DNA of 14,672 nt from Actinomycetota bacterium (GTDB lineage Bacteria; Actinomycetota; Aquicultoria; Aquicultorales; Aquicultoraceae): positions 1 to 14,672 of the forward strand of contig JASEIR010000025.1 in assembly GCA_030017355.1 (NCBI GenBank), read 5' to 3'. The translations under genes and the position numbers were made by a program. The notes beneath the pieces were generated by a model. That model made no database searches. It was not told the DNA's origin and saw only the letters and a program-made list of their open reading frames with translations. Shown piece after piece: positions 7,997-13,811 of the stretch. The number at the start of each line of letters is the position of its first letter. Position 1 is the stretch's first letter.

Positions 7997-8371
7997 TTAA
8001 CGAATATTTTTAGCCATACGTAAATTCCTTACTCCACCAATATCAGTCCATTTAACTTCATCCATTACTGAATCTAGGATCGAGAATCCAAATTTTTTGC
8101 TTTGTTCTTCTTCGAAACTCTCCGCAGCTTCTAACCCTTCAATGAGGATTTCTAATCTACTAGGGTATATTTCAAATATAAGGTTGAACTTTTCTTGCTT
8201 GGCATTTTCAAGCGCTATGAGATATGCTTCTTCTATACCTATCTTTAGATCCTCTAAACTGTCGTAATCAAAGTTCATTCTGCTAGCAATTCCAGCAACT
8301 GCAAGTCTTAAAAGCCTTGCGTACTCTTTTTTAACTGGCAAACTTATTTCAACCCTATCAACATTATCCAT
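7997..8371 (-). CDS. RsbW/SpoIIAB-like anti-sigma factor with degenerate ATP site
   Basis: 124 residues from ATG 8371, chosen because GGTGAT lies 9 bases upstream and the fold begins right away (VDRVEISLPVKKEYARLLR). A longer frame opens at TTG 8437 but adds an unrelated Phe/Cys-rich leader. The protein aligns with GHKL-type anti-sigma kinases: EDLKIGIEEAYLIALENA (residues 40-57) matches their N box and FGFSILDSVMDEVKW (94-108) their G2 region. Key residues are changed. The Asn of the SEAxTNA motif is Ile52, and the DxGxG loop is replaced by IEGLEAAESF. ATP binding and kinase activity are therefore doubtful, though sigma binding could remain. The sigma gene follows directly, but no RsbV-like antagonist gene lies in the window. 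The family assignment is good; the function as an anti-sigma factor is inferred from position. Confidence 0.75.
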   Translation of the reverse strand: MDNVDRVEISLPVKKEYARLLRLAVAGIASRMNFDYDSLEDLKIGIEEAYLIALENAKQEKFNLIFEIYPSRLEILIEGLEAAESFEEEQSKKFGFSILDSVMDEVKWTDIGGVRNLRMAKNIR

Positions 8372-8471
8372 TGTCTTCCCATCACCCCATCGAAGAAAAA
8401 CTTTTGATTGGTGGCAAAAATCAGCAAAAATTTGCAAAATAAACCACCGTTCTAACCTGAAAACCTTGATA

Positions 8472-8508
8472 ATTATAGGTATAGGAGATAAGAGGGTCCC
8501 CCTGTCAA
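8472..8508 (-). promoter_or_regulatory. Candidate promoter of the anti-sigma/sigma/alaS operon
   Basis: On the - strand a perfect TTGACA (8503-8508) is followed after 19 bases by TATACC (8478-8483) and directly by TATAAT (8472-8477). Only TATACC gives a workable spacing from this -35; TATAAT would need a different -35 element. Transcription would start near 8465, about 95 bases before the anti-sigma start. The spacer has a G/C-rich GGGGGACCC stretch. I saw no clear GTTT/GGGTAT-type SigB box, so autoregulation is not supported. Confidence 0.45.
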
Positions 8509-8584
8509 CCCATGCTTTTATTGGCTGACAGCCTCCGCTCGCTTAAATAATAACCAGCACAGCACATAACTGCAATTAAAAGCC

Positions 8585-8617
8585 TAGGTTTGCTTGTATT
8601 TGACGAAGCTTAACCTA
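8585..8617 (-). terminator. Weak candidate terminator downstream of DUF948 gene
   Basis: Read on the - strand, TAGGTT-AA-GCTT pairs with AAGC-A-AACCTA around a 10-base loop. The stem is followed by GGCTTTTAATT. The T-run is short and the stem has an internal loop, so this is only a possible end for the DUF948 transcript about 120 bases after its stop codon. Confidence 0.3.
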
Positions 8618-8668
8618 AAAATGGTTTTCTATTAACTGCGAGATATGAGCTATGAAGGTTTATATTAT

Positions 8669-8705
8669 TTATTTCCTTAATTGCGAAGGAATAAGCAGTT
8701 TTTTT
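8669..8705 (+). terminator. Terminator-like hairpin on + strand, no gene assigned
   Basis: TTATTTCCTT (8669-8678) pairs with AAGGAATAA (8686-8694) with one bulged T and a 7-base loop; after GCAG comes a run of seven T (8699-8705). The geometry favours the + strand, yet no + strand gene leads into it. It may be fortuitous, or it may block antisense transcription. Read on the - strand it lacks a following T-run, so it is not a good end for the DUF948 gene. Confidence 0.3.
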
Positions 8706-8739
8706 AAAATTTATTGCTTTTTTCATTTCCAAGGGATTA

Positions 8740-9096
8740 TTAGCTTCTGCTTATAAGCCTTTTTAGAGCTTCCTTTGTGCTTGCGGATATAGTTGCTATC
8801 TTTACCAAAGGCGAAGACACCAGCTCGTGTACAATCTGCGTTGTTGAATTAACTTTGTCGCCAATCTCACTAACGCTTGTTACAACCCTGTCAATTTGGT
8901 CAAGATTTGCATTTATCTGCTTAATTGCAACATGCAGATCAATCAGCAATGGCTGTAGCTTCTCATCTGTTTTAACAACCAATTTATCAAAATTAGTTAA
9001 TGTCCTCTTTAGCTGCACAACTACTGACAGCGTAAATCCAATTAATATAAGAGCTGCTACTGCTAGAACTGACCCTAGAATAAGGAATAATGTCAT
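8740..9096 (-). CDS. DUF948-type membrane-anchored coiled-coil protein
   Basis: 118 residues from ATG 9096, set by GGAGG (9102-9106) 5 bases upstream; the longer frame to 9126 starts before that site. The N-terminus is one transmembrane helix (LFLILGSVLAVAALILIGFTLSVVV, residues 3-27) with no cleavage site. It is followed by an amphipathic, coiled-coil-prone stretch rich in hydrophobic heptads (TNFDKLVVKTDEKLQPLLID, then INANLDQIDRVVTSVSEIGD). This layout is that of DUF948 proteins, small general-stress or unknown-function membrane proteins that bear distant likeness to chemoreceptor signalling helices. In Actinomycetota such a gene often lies just before alaS; here the sigma-factor pair and a 368-base gap come between them. 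The molecular role is unknown. Confidence 0.75.
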   Translation of the reverse strand: MTLFLILGSVLAVAALILIGFTLSVVVQLKRTLTNFDKLVVKTDEKLQPLLIDLHVAIKQINANLDQIDRVVTSVSEIGDKVNSTTQIVHELVSSPLVKIATISASTKEALKRLISRS

Positions 9097-9116
9097 ACCT
9101 GCCTCCTGTATCTGAG

Positions 9117-9125
9117 ATTCTAACA
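9117..9125 (-). promoter_or_regulatory. Candidate extended -10 promoter for DUF948 gene
   Basis: The - strand reads TGTTAGAAT at 9125-9117, an extended -10 element (TGn + TAGAAT). No good -35 lies at the usual distance. The start would fall near 9110, giving a very short leader ahead of the strong ribosome site at 9102-9106. Confidence 0.35.
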
Positions 9126-9153
9126 CAGTAAGAATTTATTTTCTATAAATTGA

Positions 9154-9193
9154 AACCGGCGCCAAGATCGCTTCACTCACCTTGACGCCGGTT
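9154..9193. repeat. Strong GC-rich inverted repeat (hairpin)
   Basis: AACCGGCGCCAAG (9154-9166) and CTTGACGCCGGTT (9181-9193) are inverted copies with one C/A mismatch, around a 14-base loop. The element is much richer in G+C than its surroundings and is not followed by a T-run on either strand. It therefore looks more like a REP-type palindrome or protein-binding site than a terminator. Only one copy is present here. Confidence 0.6.
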
Positions 9194-9213
9194 GCTTAAA
9201 ATAAGCTTACATA

Positions 9214-9243
9214 CAGGTTAGCTTAGATAACCCTGATTTTTTT
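9214..9243 (+). terminator. Terminator-like hairpin with T-run on + strand
   Basis: CAGGTTA (9214-9220) pairs with TAACCCTG (9228-9235) with one bulged C and a 7-base loop, then A and seven T (9237-9243). No + strand gene ends here. A related arm pair (CAGGTTA and TAACCCTG) recurs at 9306-9330 without the T-run. The stop codon of the doubtful - strand ORF lies in the left arm. Confidence 0.35.
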
Positions 9244-9415
9244 GCCTACATGGCCCAAATTCACATAAACGATAGTCAACAGAGCAAACATAGCATTTCT
9301 CCCGACAGGTTACTAGGGTTGATAACCCTGAAACCGCATACCGCCGCACTATCCTTGTTGCAAGATAATTGCTTTCATTGGAGATATGTACAGTGTTTCT
9401 GTTATGGTTTTGCAT
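9218..9415 (-). CDS. Doubtful small Cys-rich ORF
   Basis: A 65-residue frame from ATG 9415; a TTG at 9433 would add six residues. I do not recognise it. The N-terminal half is polar and Asn-rich (MQNHNRNTVHISNESNYL). A basic middle (ATRIVRRYAVSGLS) leads to five cysteines within 20 residues (CREKCYVCSVDYRLCEFGPC), spaced C-x3-C-x2-C-x6-C-x4-C, like a small zinc or iron-sulfur knuckle. Against it: no good ribosome site (GGAG lies about 12 bases before the ATG), no neighbours in the same unit, and an overlap with the CAGGTTA repeats. It could equally be chance coding in an RNA or decayed region. Confidence 0.2.
   Translation of the reverse strand: MQNHNRNTVHISNESNYLATRIVRRYAVSGLSTLVTCREKCYVCSVDYRLCEFGPCRQKNQGYLS
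9306..9330. repeat. Second copy of CAGGTTA/TAACCCTG inverted repeat
   Basis: CAGGTTA (9306-9312) and TAACCCTG (9323-9330) repeat the arms of the hairpin at 9214-9235. Here a competing and better hairpin, AGGGTT-gat-AACCCT (9315-9329), overlaps the right arm, so two exclusive folds are possible. No T-run follows. Confidence 0.4.
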
Positions 9416-9719
9416 CTCATTCCACAACTCCAATTCTTAAATATTGGTAAAGCACTGCTTTAACATGCCAAGTTTTGTTGTAATTATCTATTGATCTCAA
9501 ATATTGTCTTTTTCGCTAGGCGTTGCCACAATCGCTTGATTTGAAGCTACGAGGAATTTAACGAGTTTTGTGGGTTCGTCTTTGCTATAGTAAGAGCTAG
9601 GAATTTTAGGAAGTTATTTTATATTTATCAATCATTATTTTGTTTTCAGATAGTATCGGCGAATGGCGCATTTACTTTAGTGGCAATCTCTTAGAAATTT
9701 AAAATTCAAAATTTAAAAT
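9416..9719. other. AT-rich spacer with palindrome and tandem repeat
   Basis: About 300 bases with no supportable gene. Two details stand out: a 13-base palindrome AAAGCACTGCTTT (9449-9461), operator-like in form, and two near-identical 14-base units beginning AAATTTAAAAT (9695-9708 and 9709-9722) next to the RNA terminator. No tRNA, IS end or riboswitch was seen. Confidence 0.5.
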
Positions 9720-9744
9720 AAAAAAGACCAGGTTCTACCTAGCC
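9715..9744 (-). terminator. Intrinsic terminator of the non-coding RNA
   Basis: On the - strand GGCTAGGT (9744-9737) pairs along all 8 positions, two of them G-U, with ACCTGGTC (9733-9726) around the loop AGA. Six T (9725-9720), an A and four more T follow. This is a typical rho-independent terminator in the direction of the aspS/RNA transcript. Confidence 0.75.
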
Positions 9745-9957
9745 AGCATCTAACTCACCGTATAAAAGCCCCGCCTTGCCGTGCCACGAAGCAAATATTA
9801 CAGCCCGCTCTCCGCAGGTGGGTGATCTCCTATCTGTTTTACGAGTCCCCAATCTAGGGGGCTTTCGCGCCGCAGATCAGAGCCGATCTCCCTATGTAAT
9901 ACTGTTGGCTAAAATATGCACTACGTGTATCACGAACAAGGCAGAGCCTTGTTTCTT
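9720..9957 (-). ncRNA. Structured non-coding RNA, candidate 6S RNA
   Basis: About 238 nucleotides, bounded by its own promoter and terminator, with no plausible reading frame. The 5' arm 9950-9931 pairs with 9783-9765 in a 19-base-pair closing stem with one bulged U. Further in, TATTACA (9901-9895) pairs with TGTAATA (9802-9796). CTCTGATCTG (9882-9873) pairs with CAGATAGGAG (9836-9827) with one mismatch. The tip holds CCCC-TAGATT-GGGG. Between the two inner stems is a bubble whose 3' side forms its own hairpin (CCTGC-GGAGA-GCGGG, 9818-9804). A long rod with a central bubble and 3'-side hairpin is the mark of 6S RNA, which binds housekeeping RNA polymerase holoenzyme as a promoter mimic. As I recall, the Bacillus 6S-1 gene also lies beside aspS. 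Alternatives are an Ms1-like or a novel RNA. That an RNA gene exists is well supported; the 6S identity is inferred from shape and place. Confidence 0.6.
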
Positions 9958-9963
9958 AACTAA

Positions 9964-9994
9964 ATTTTATCACAAAAATTCTAATATGTGTCAA
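9964..9994 (-). promoter_or_regulatory. Promoter of the non-coding RNA
   Basis: The - strand has a perfect -35 TTGACA (9994-9989) and a -10 TAAAAT (9969-9964) with a 19-base spacer, slightly long. It begins only 17 bases after the aspS stop codon. The predicted start at about 9957 is just before the 5' arm of the long RNA stem. No terminator separates aspS from it, so read-through from aspS may add to its expression. Confidence 0.65.
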
Positions 9995-10011
9995 CGCTAA
10001 ATTGCATGGGC

Positions 10012-11781
10012 TTAGCCAAGCTTTATGTGTACCTCACGCAACTGTCGATCTGTAACAGTGTCTGGTGCTCCAGTCATCAAGCATGTGCCTGTTTGTGTTT
10101 TTGGAAAGGCGATAACTTCGCGAATAGTTTTTTTCTGTAAAAGAATAGCGACAAGTCTATCAAGTCCAATTGCCAATCCACCATGCGGTGGCGCACCATA
10201 CTCAAATGCCTCAAGCAAAAAGCCAAATTTAGTGCGAGCTTCGTCCATGCTCATACCAAGCAGTTTAAAAATCTTCTCCTGCAGCTTTGTATCATGTATT
10301 CTTAGGCTACCACCGCCAACCTCAGTACCATTTATTACAATATCATATGCATAAGATTTAACCTTCAGTGGTTCGCTATCAAGCAAATGCACCGTATCAT
10401 CAGTTGGCCTTGTAAATGGATGGTGAATTGGATCAAGCCTGTTTTCTGTTTCATTCCATCCAAATAGAGGGCAATCAACTATCCATTCAAGCTTGAAAAT
10501 ATTTGGTTTTATCAATCCAATATCATCAGCAAGCTTTAACCTAAGCGCTCCGAGAACTGCTGATGCTATAACTGGTTTATCGGCTACAAATAACATTAGA
10601 TCACCTGGATTTGCATTTAATCTTTGCTTAATTGATTCTATTTCTTCTTCACTAAAAAATTTTGCAATTGGTGATCTAATATTGCCTTCCGCCTCTACAG
10701 CCATCCAGGCAAGTCCTTTAGCACCATTTGCAGTGGCAAATTCAACAAGCTCATCTATCTGACTCCTTGAATACTTAGCGCACCCTGTTGCTGAAATTCC
10801 TCTTACAGCTCCGCCTCCCTTAACTGTATCAGAGAATACTTTAAAGCCAGCTTCTTCCACGATATCGCTTATATCTTCAATTTCCATTCCAAACCTTAAA
10901 TCTGGTTTATCGCTTCCATACCTTGTTATTGCATAGTCATATGGCATGCGATCTATTGGCGTTTTAATTTCAACACCAACGATTTTAAAAACTTCTTTCA
11001 ATAGTCCCTCAACAAGGGATAGAATGCCATCGACATCCATGAAGGACATTTCCATATCTATCTGCGTATGTTCTGGTTGCCTATCAGCTCTTAAATCCTC
11101 GTCCCTAAAAGCTCTTGCAAACTGATAATAACGCTCAAAACCTGCCACCATCAGAACTTGCTTAAATAGCTGAGGAGATTGCGGTAGTGCGTAAAAATGG
11201 TGCGGCTGTAGGCGGCTTGGTACAAGAAAATCCCTAGCACCCTCTGGAGTGCTTTTTGTAAGATTTGGTGTCTCAATCTCAATAAATCCATTGCTGTTTA
11301 GATAATCTCTAACTCTTTTTACAACCTCATGCCTTAATATAAGGTTTCGCTGCATCTCGGGGCGCCTCAAATCAATATAGCGATATCTTAGCCTAAGGCT
11401 TTCGTCAGAAGGTGCGCTGTCTATCTCAAAAGGCGGGGTCTTTGAAGCACTATATATTTTAATAGTATCTGCTTCAACCTCTACTTCTCCGGTTGGCAGG
11501 TTAGGATTAACTGTGCCCTCTGGTCTTTCTCTAACTTTTCCTTTTACATATAAGACATATTCACTTCGAACTTTTCTAGCGGTATCAAATGCATTTTCGC
11601 TGCTTGGATCTACAACAACCTGAACGATGCCACTTCTATCCCTTAAATCAATAAATATCAAACCGCCGTGATCGCGGCGCGTTTGCGCCCAACCGGTAAG
11701 AACTACTTCATCCCCTATATTTTGTTTAGTTAAAGTGCCACATGCATTTGTTCTTATTGCAAATCTTGAAAGTTCGTCCAT
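10012..11781 (-). CDS. aspS: Aspartyl-tRNA synthetase, bacterial type
   Basis: 589 residues, the normal bacterial length. An N-terminal OB-fold anticodon domain (VVLTGWAQTRRDHGGLIFID, about residues 26-45) is followed by the class II core. Motif 2 is FARAFRDEDLRADRQPEHTQ (about 217-236). The bacterial insertion (GAD) domain occupies roughly 290-420, and motif 3 is HGGLAIGLDRLVAILL (about 530-545). The start ATG 11781 directly follows the hisS stop codon, with GGAG nine bases before it inside hisS, so the two are translated together. RRDHGG at 35-40 resembles non-discriminating enzymes, where E. coli's discriminating enzyme has RRDLGS. If that holds, it would also charge tRNA-Asn and need GatCAB, which is not in the window. 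Confidence 0.97.
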   Translation of the reverse strand: MDELSRFAIRTNACGTLTKQNIGDEVVLTGWAQTRRDHGGLIFIDLRDRSGIVQVVVDPSSENAFDTARKVRSEYVLYVKGKVRERPEGTVNPNLPTGEVEVEADTIKIYSASKTPPFEIDSAPSDESLRLRYRYIDLRRPEMQRNLILRHEVVKRVRDYLNSNGFIEIETPNLTKSTPEGARDFLVPSRLQPHHFYALPQSPQLFKQVLMVAGFERYYQFARAFRDEDLRADRQPEHTQIDMEMSFMDVDGILSLVEGLLKEVFKIVGVEIKTPIDRMPYDYAITRYGSDKPDLRFGMEIEDISDIVEEAGFKVFSDTVKGGGAVRGISATGCAKYSRSQIDELVEFATANGAKGLAWMAVEAEGNIRSPIAKFFSEEEIESIKQRLNANPGDLMLFVADKPVIASAVLGALRLKLADDIGLIKPNIFKLEWIVDCPLFGWNETENRLDPIHHPFTRPTDDTVHLLDSEPLKVKSYAYDIVINGTEVGGGSLRIHDTKLQEKIFKLLGMSMDEARTKFGFLLEAFEYGAPPHGGLAIGLDRLVAILLQKKTIREVIAFPKTQTGTCLMTGAPDTVTDRQLREVHIKLG

Positions 11782-13053
11782 TCAAAACCGCTCCATTACA
11801 ATATCCCTCATTACTTTAATAAGCTCATCTATATTAATCTCGATCTGTTCTCCCGTCTCCATGTTTCTAACGGCAACTCTCTTTTTCTCGAGCTCTTCCG
11901 GTCCAATAAAAACCGTATATTTAAAGCCACGCCTATTAGCATATTTAAGCTGCGCTTTTAAGCTTCTTCCCATATAATCAATGTCAGCACTAATGCCCGC
12001 TTCTCTTAGCGCATATAATATATCAATTGCATTTGGTTTAGCAGATTGGTCAGCAACAGCTATAAAAACATCCATTCTGTCTTCAATCGAATCAAATGCC
12101 CCTTCTTTTTCAACTGCAATTGCAAGACGCTCTGTTCCAATTGCAAAGCCAATGCCTGGAGTTGGAGAACCACCGAATTCTTCGACTAGCTTATCATATC
12201 TGCCTCCTCCTCCTATTGCATTTTGAGCGCCTAGGAACGGGCTTATGACTTCGAATGTGGTTTTTGTATAATAATCAAGGCCTCGCACTAGTTCTGGCTT
12301 CACAATATATTCAATCTTCTGCATCTCAAGATACCGTTTGACCATGTTGAAATGCTTCCTACAATCCACTTCAAGATAATTTAATAATTTTGGAGCATCC
12401 TTCATAACAAGCTGGCAGCTCTCATCTTTACAATCAAAAAGGCGCAGTGGGTTTAAATCTATTCTCTTTTGACAATCTTTACAGAGTCTTTTGCGATTTG
12501 CTTCTGCATATTCTCTTAGCAACTCCATATACTTTGGACGATCTTTATCACAACCCATGCTATTTATATAAAGAGTTAATCCCTTTAACCCCAAAGATTT
12601 AAAATAATTTATCATTAGAAGAATTGATTCTGCATCAAGTGCTGGGTCGTCTGAGCCTATAGCTTCTACCCCTATTTGCCAAAATTGGCGATATCTTCCT
12701 GCCTGAGGCCGCTCGTATCTAAACATTGGCCCCATATAGTAAAGTTTTACAGGTTGAGGCAATTGCTGCATGTTATTGTTTACATATGCTCTTATTACAG
12801 GCGCAGTTCCTTCAGGCCTAAGTGTTAAGCTCCTGCCTGCTTTATCTTTAAAAGTGTACATCTCCTTCTGAACGATATCCGTGGATATACCAATGCTTCG
12901 CGTAAAAACCTCGGTATGCTCAAAGATCGGGGTAATGATAGGCTCGTACCCATAATTCTTAAACATATTAGCTGCTTTGCTCTCAAGATACTGCCATTTT
13001 CTTGCTGTATCTGGCAGTATATCAGTTGTCCCTTTAGGCGCGTTATACCGCAA
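11782..13053 (-). CDS. hisS: Histidyl-tRNA synthetase
   Basis: 423 residues, full length. Class II core signs are YNAPKGTTDILP at the N-terminus, TLRPEGTAPVIRAYV (motif 2, about residues 76-90), RQFWQIGVEAIGSDDPALDAE (about 122-142), and the histidine-specific LVRGLDYYTKTTFEV and GGGGRYDKLVEEFGG, followed by IGFAIGTERL (motif 3). A C-terminal anticodon domain starts near 330 (DVFIAVADQSAKPNAIDIL). The internal insertion has four to six cysteines (KDCQKRIDLNPLRLFDCKDESC), as in many bacterial HisRS. The start is TTG 13053, eight bases after GGAGG (13062-13066); no ATG fits. The leader is too short for a T-box. Confidence 0.97.
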   Translation of the reverse strand: MRYNAPKGTTDILPDTARKWQYLESKAANMFKNYGYEPIITPIFEHTEVFTRSIGISTDIVQKEMYTFKDKAGRSLTLRPEGTAPVIRAYVNNNMQQLPQPVKLYYMGPMFRYERPQAGRYRQFWQIGVEAIGSDDPALDAESILLMINYFKSLGLKGLTLYINSMGCDKDRPKYMELLREYAEANRKRLCKDCQKRIDLNPLRLFDCKDESCQLVMKDAPKLLNYLEVDCRKHFNMVKRYLEMQKIEYIVKPELVRGLDYYTKTTFEVISPFLGAQNAIGGGGRYDKLVEEFGGSPTPGIGFAIGTERLAIAVEKEGAFDSIEDRMDVFIAVADQSAKPNAIDILYALREAGISADIDYMGRSLKAQLKYANRRGFKYTVFIGPEELEKKRVAVRNMETGEQIEINIDELIKVMRDIVMERF

Positions 13054-13144
13054 AACTTAAACCTCCTAACATAAGGGCCCAGGACCAGAGTCAGAGACTA
13101 AAAACCAAAAACCATAGTTTTTACCCGTGCATCATATCACAGTG
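13054..13144 (-). promoter_or_regulatory. Short leader between MBL hydrolase gene and hisS
   Basis: 91 bases. On the - strand AAAAAC-TATG-GTTTTT forms a six-pair AT hairpin followed by GGTTTTTAG, a weak terminator-like element after the hydrolase gene. The hisS ribosome site AGGAGG lies at its end. No clear promoter was seen, so hisS may depend on read-through from dtd and the hydrolase gene. Confidence 0.3.
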
Positions 13145-13780
13145 TCATAGTGTGAAAAACGGGTTGGTCGCCCTCTCTTCACCAACGGTTGTCGACGGAC
13201 CGTGACCAGGGTAAACTTTGACCTCGTCGTCAAAACAAAATATTTTTGTCCTTACTGAGTTTATCAGGGTTTCAAACGAACCACCAGTTAAATCAGTTCG
13301 ACCTATCGACCCTTTAAAAAGCAAGTCACCAGTGAATATGCAATCATCTATATGGATGCTTACACTTCCAGGACTATGACCAGGAGTATGAATTATATTT
13401 GCATGTACTGAACCTGCACTCAGTACTTGACCATCAAGCAATTCAATATCAACAACCAGTTTTTCTTTAGGAAATTCATCCAAAAGAAAAGGTGGAACTG
13501 TCGGTGTTAAGTCCTTTTCATCTAGCATAAACTTATCTGCTTCATGTATACAAACCTTAGCTTTTGTTTCACGTGCTATTTTATGAACACCAAGTAAATG
13601 ATCCCAATGTCCATGCGTCATTATTATATATTTAACAGTTAACCCTCTATTTTTAATTAAGCTTAAAATCTCTTCTTCATCACCAGCAGGGTCAATGACT
13701 ATAGCTTTTTTTGTGCTCTCATCTTCTATTACGTAGCAATTTGTGTCCAAATATCCAACCACGAGTGTTTCCAAAATCAT
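13145..13780 (-). CDS. Glyoxalase II-like metallo-beta-lactamase-fold hydrolase
   Basis: 211 residues from ATG 13780, fixed by AGGAG six bases upstream; the longer frame to 13834 overlaps dtd and lacks a site. The two-metal site is complete: THGHWDH (His56, His58, Asp60, His61), HTPGHSPG (His135), FTGD (Asp152) and YPGHGP (His193). GSIGRTDL after the Asp is common to the GloB/YqgX-like group. This group hydrolyses thioesters such as acylated glutathione or other thiols. Without the long C-terminal substrate domain of true glyoxalase II, the substrate here is open. It lies 31 bases after dtd and 91 before hisS, an order (relA-dtd-MBL-hisS-aspS) widespread in Gram-positive lineages. Confidence 0.9.
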   Translation of the reverse strand: MILETLVVGYLDTNCYVIEDESTKKAIVIDPAGDEEEILSLIKNRGLTVKYIIMTHGHWDHLLGVHKIARETKAKVCIHEADKFMLDEKDLTPTVPPFLLDEFPKEKLVVDIELLDGQVLSAGSVHANIIHTPGHSPGSVSIHIDDCIFTGDLLFKGSIGRTDLTGGSFETLINSVRTKIFCFDDEVKVYPGHGPSTTVGEERATNPFFTL

Positions 13781-13811
13781 ATCGTTCTCCTGATATACAA
13801 TTAAAAGAAAA

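Larger units (their letters stand above)
8372..8739. other. Intergenic gap between DUF948 gene and anti-sigma gene
   Basis: 368 bases with no convincing reading frame on either strand. It holds the candidate promoter at 8472-8508, an 11-base palindrome GGCTGACAGCC near 8522-8532, a hairpin at 8585-8617, and a + strand hairpin with a T-run at 8669-8705. It probably separates two transcription units; nothing else is recognisable. Confidence 0.6.

Noticed and set aside
9250..9450. + strand ORF of 66 codons opposite the Cys-rich frame
   Set aside because: No ribosome site, no recognisable motif, low-complexity composition; it starts just after a + strand T-run.
9695..9722. Tandem AT repeat beginning AAATTTAAAAT as a CRISPR or origin element
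   Set aside because: Only two 14-base units, purely A/T-rich, with no spacers and no DnaA boxes; likely simple sequence next to the terminator.
9720..9957. RNase P RNA, tmRNA or SRP RNA as identity of the non-coding RNA
   Set aside because: It lacks the GAGGAAAGTCC core of RNase P, the tRNA-like ends and tag frame of tmRNA, and the SRP GGTCAGG...GGAAGCAGC motif; its length also fits none of them well.
13054..13144. T-box riboswitch before hisS/aspS
   Set aside because: Only 91 bases lie between the genes. No T-box sequence or specifier stem is visible, and the hairpin present is a short AT stem.
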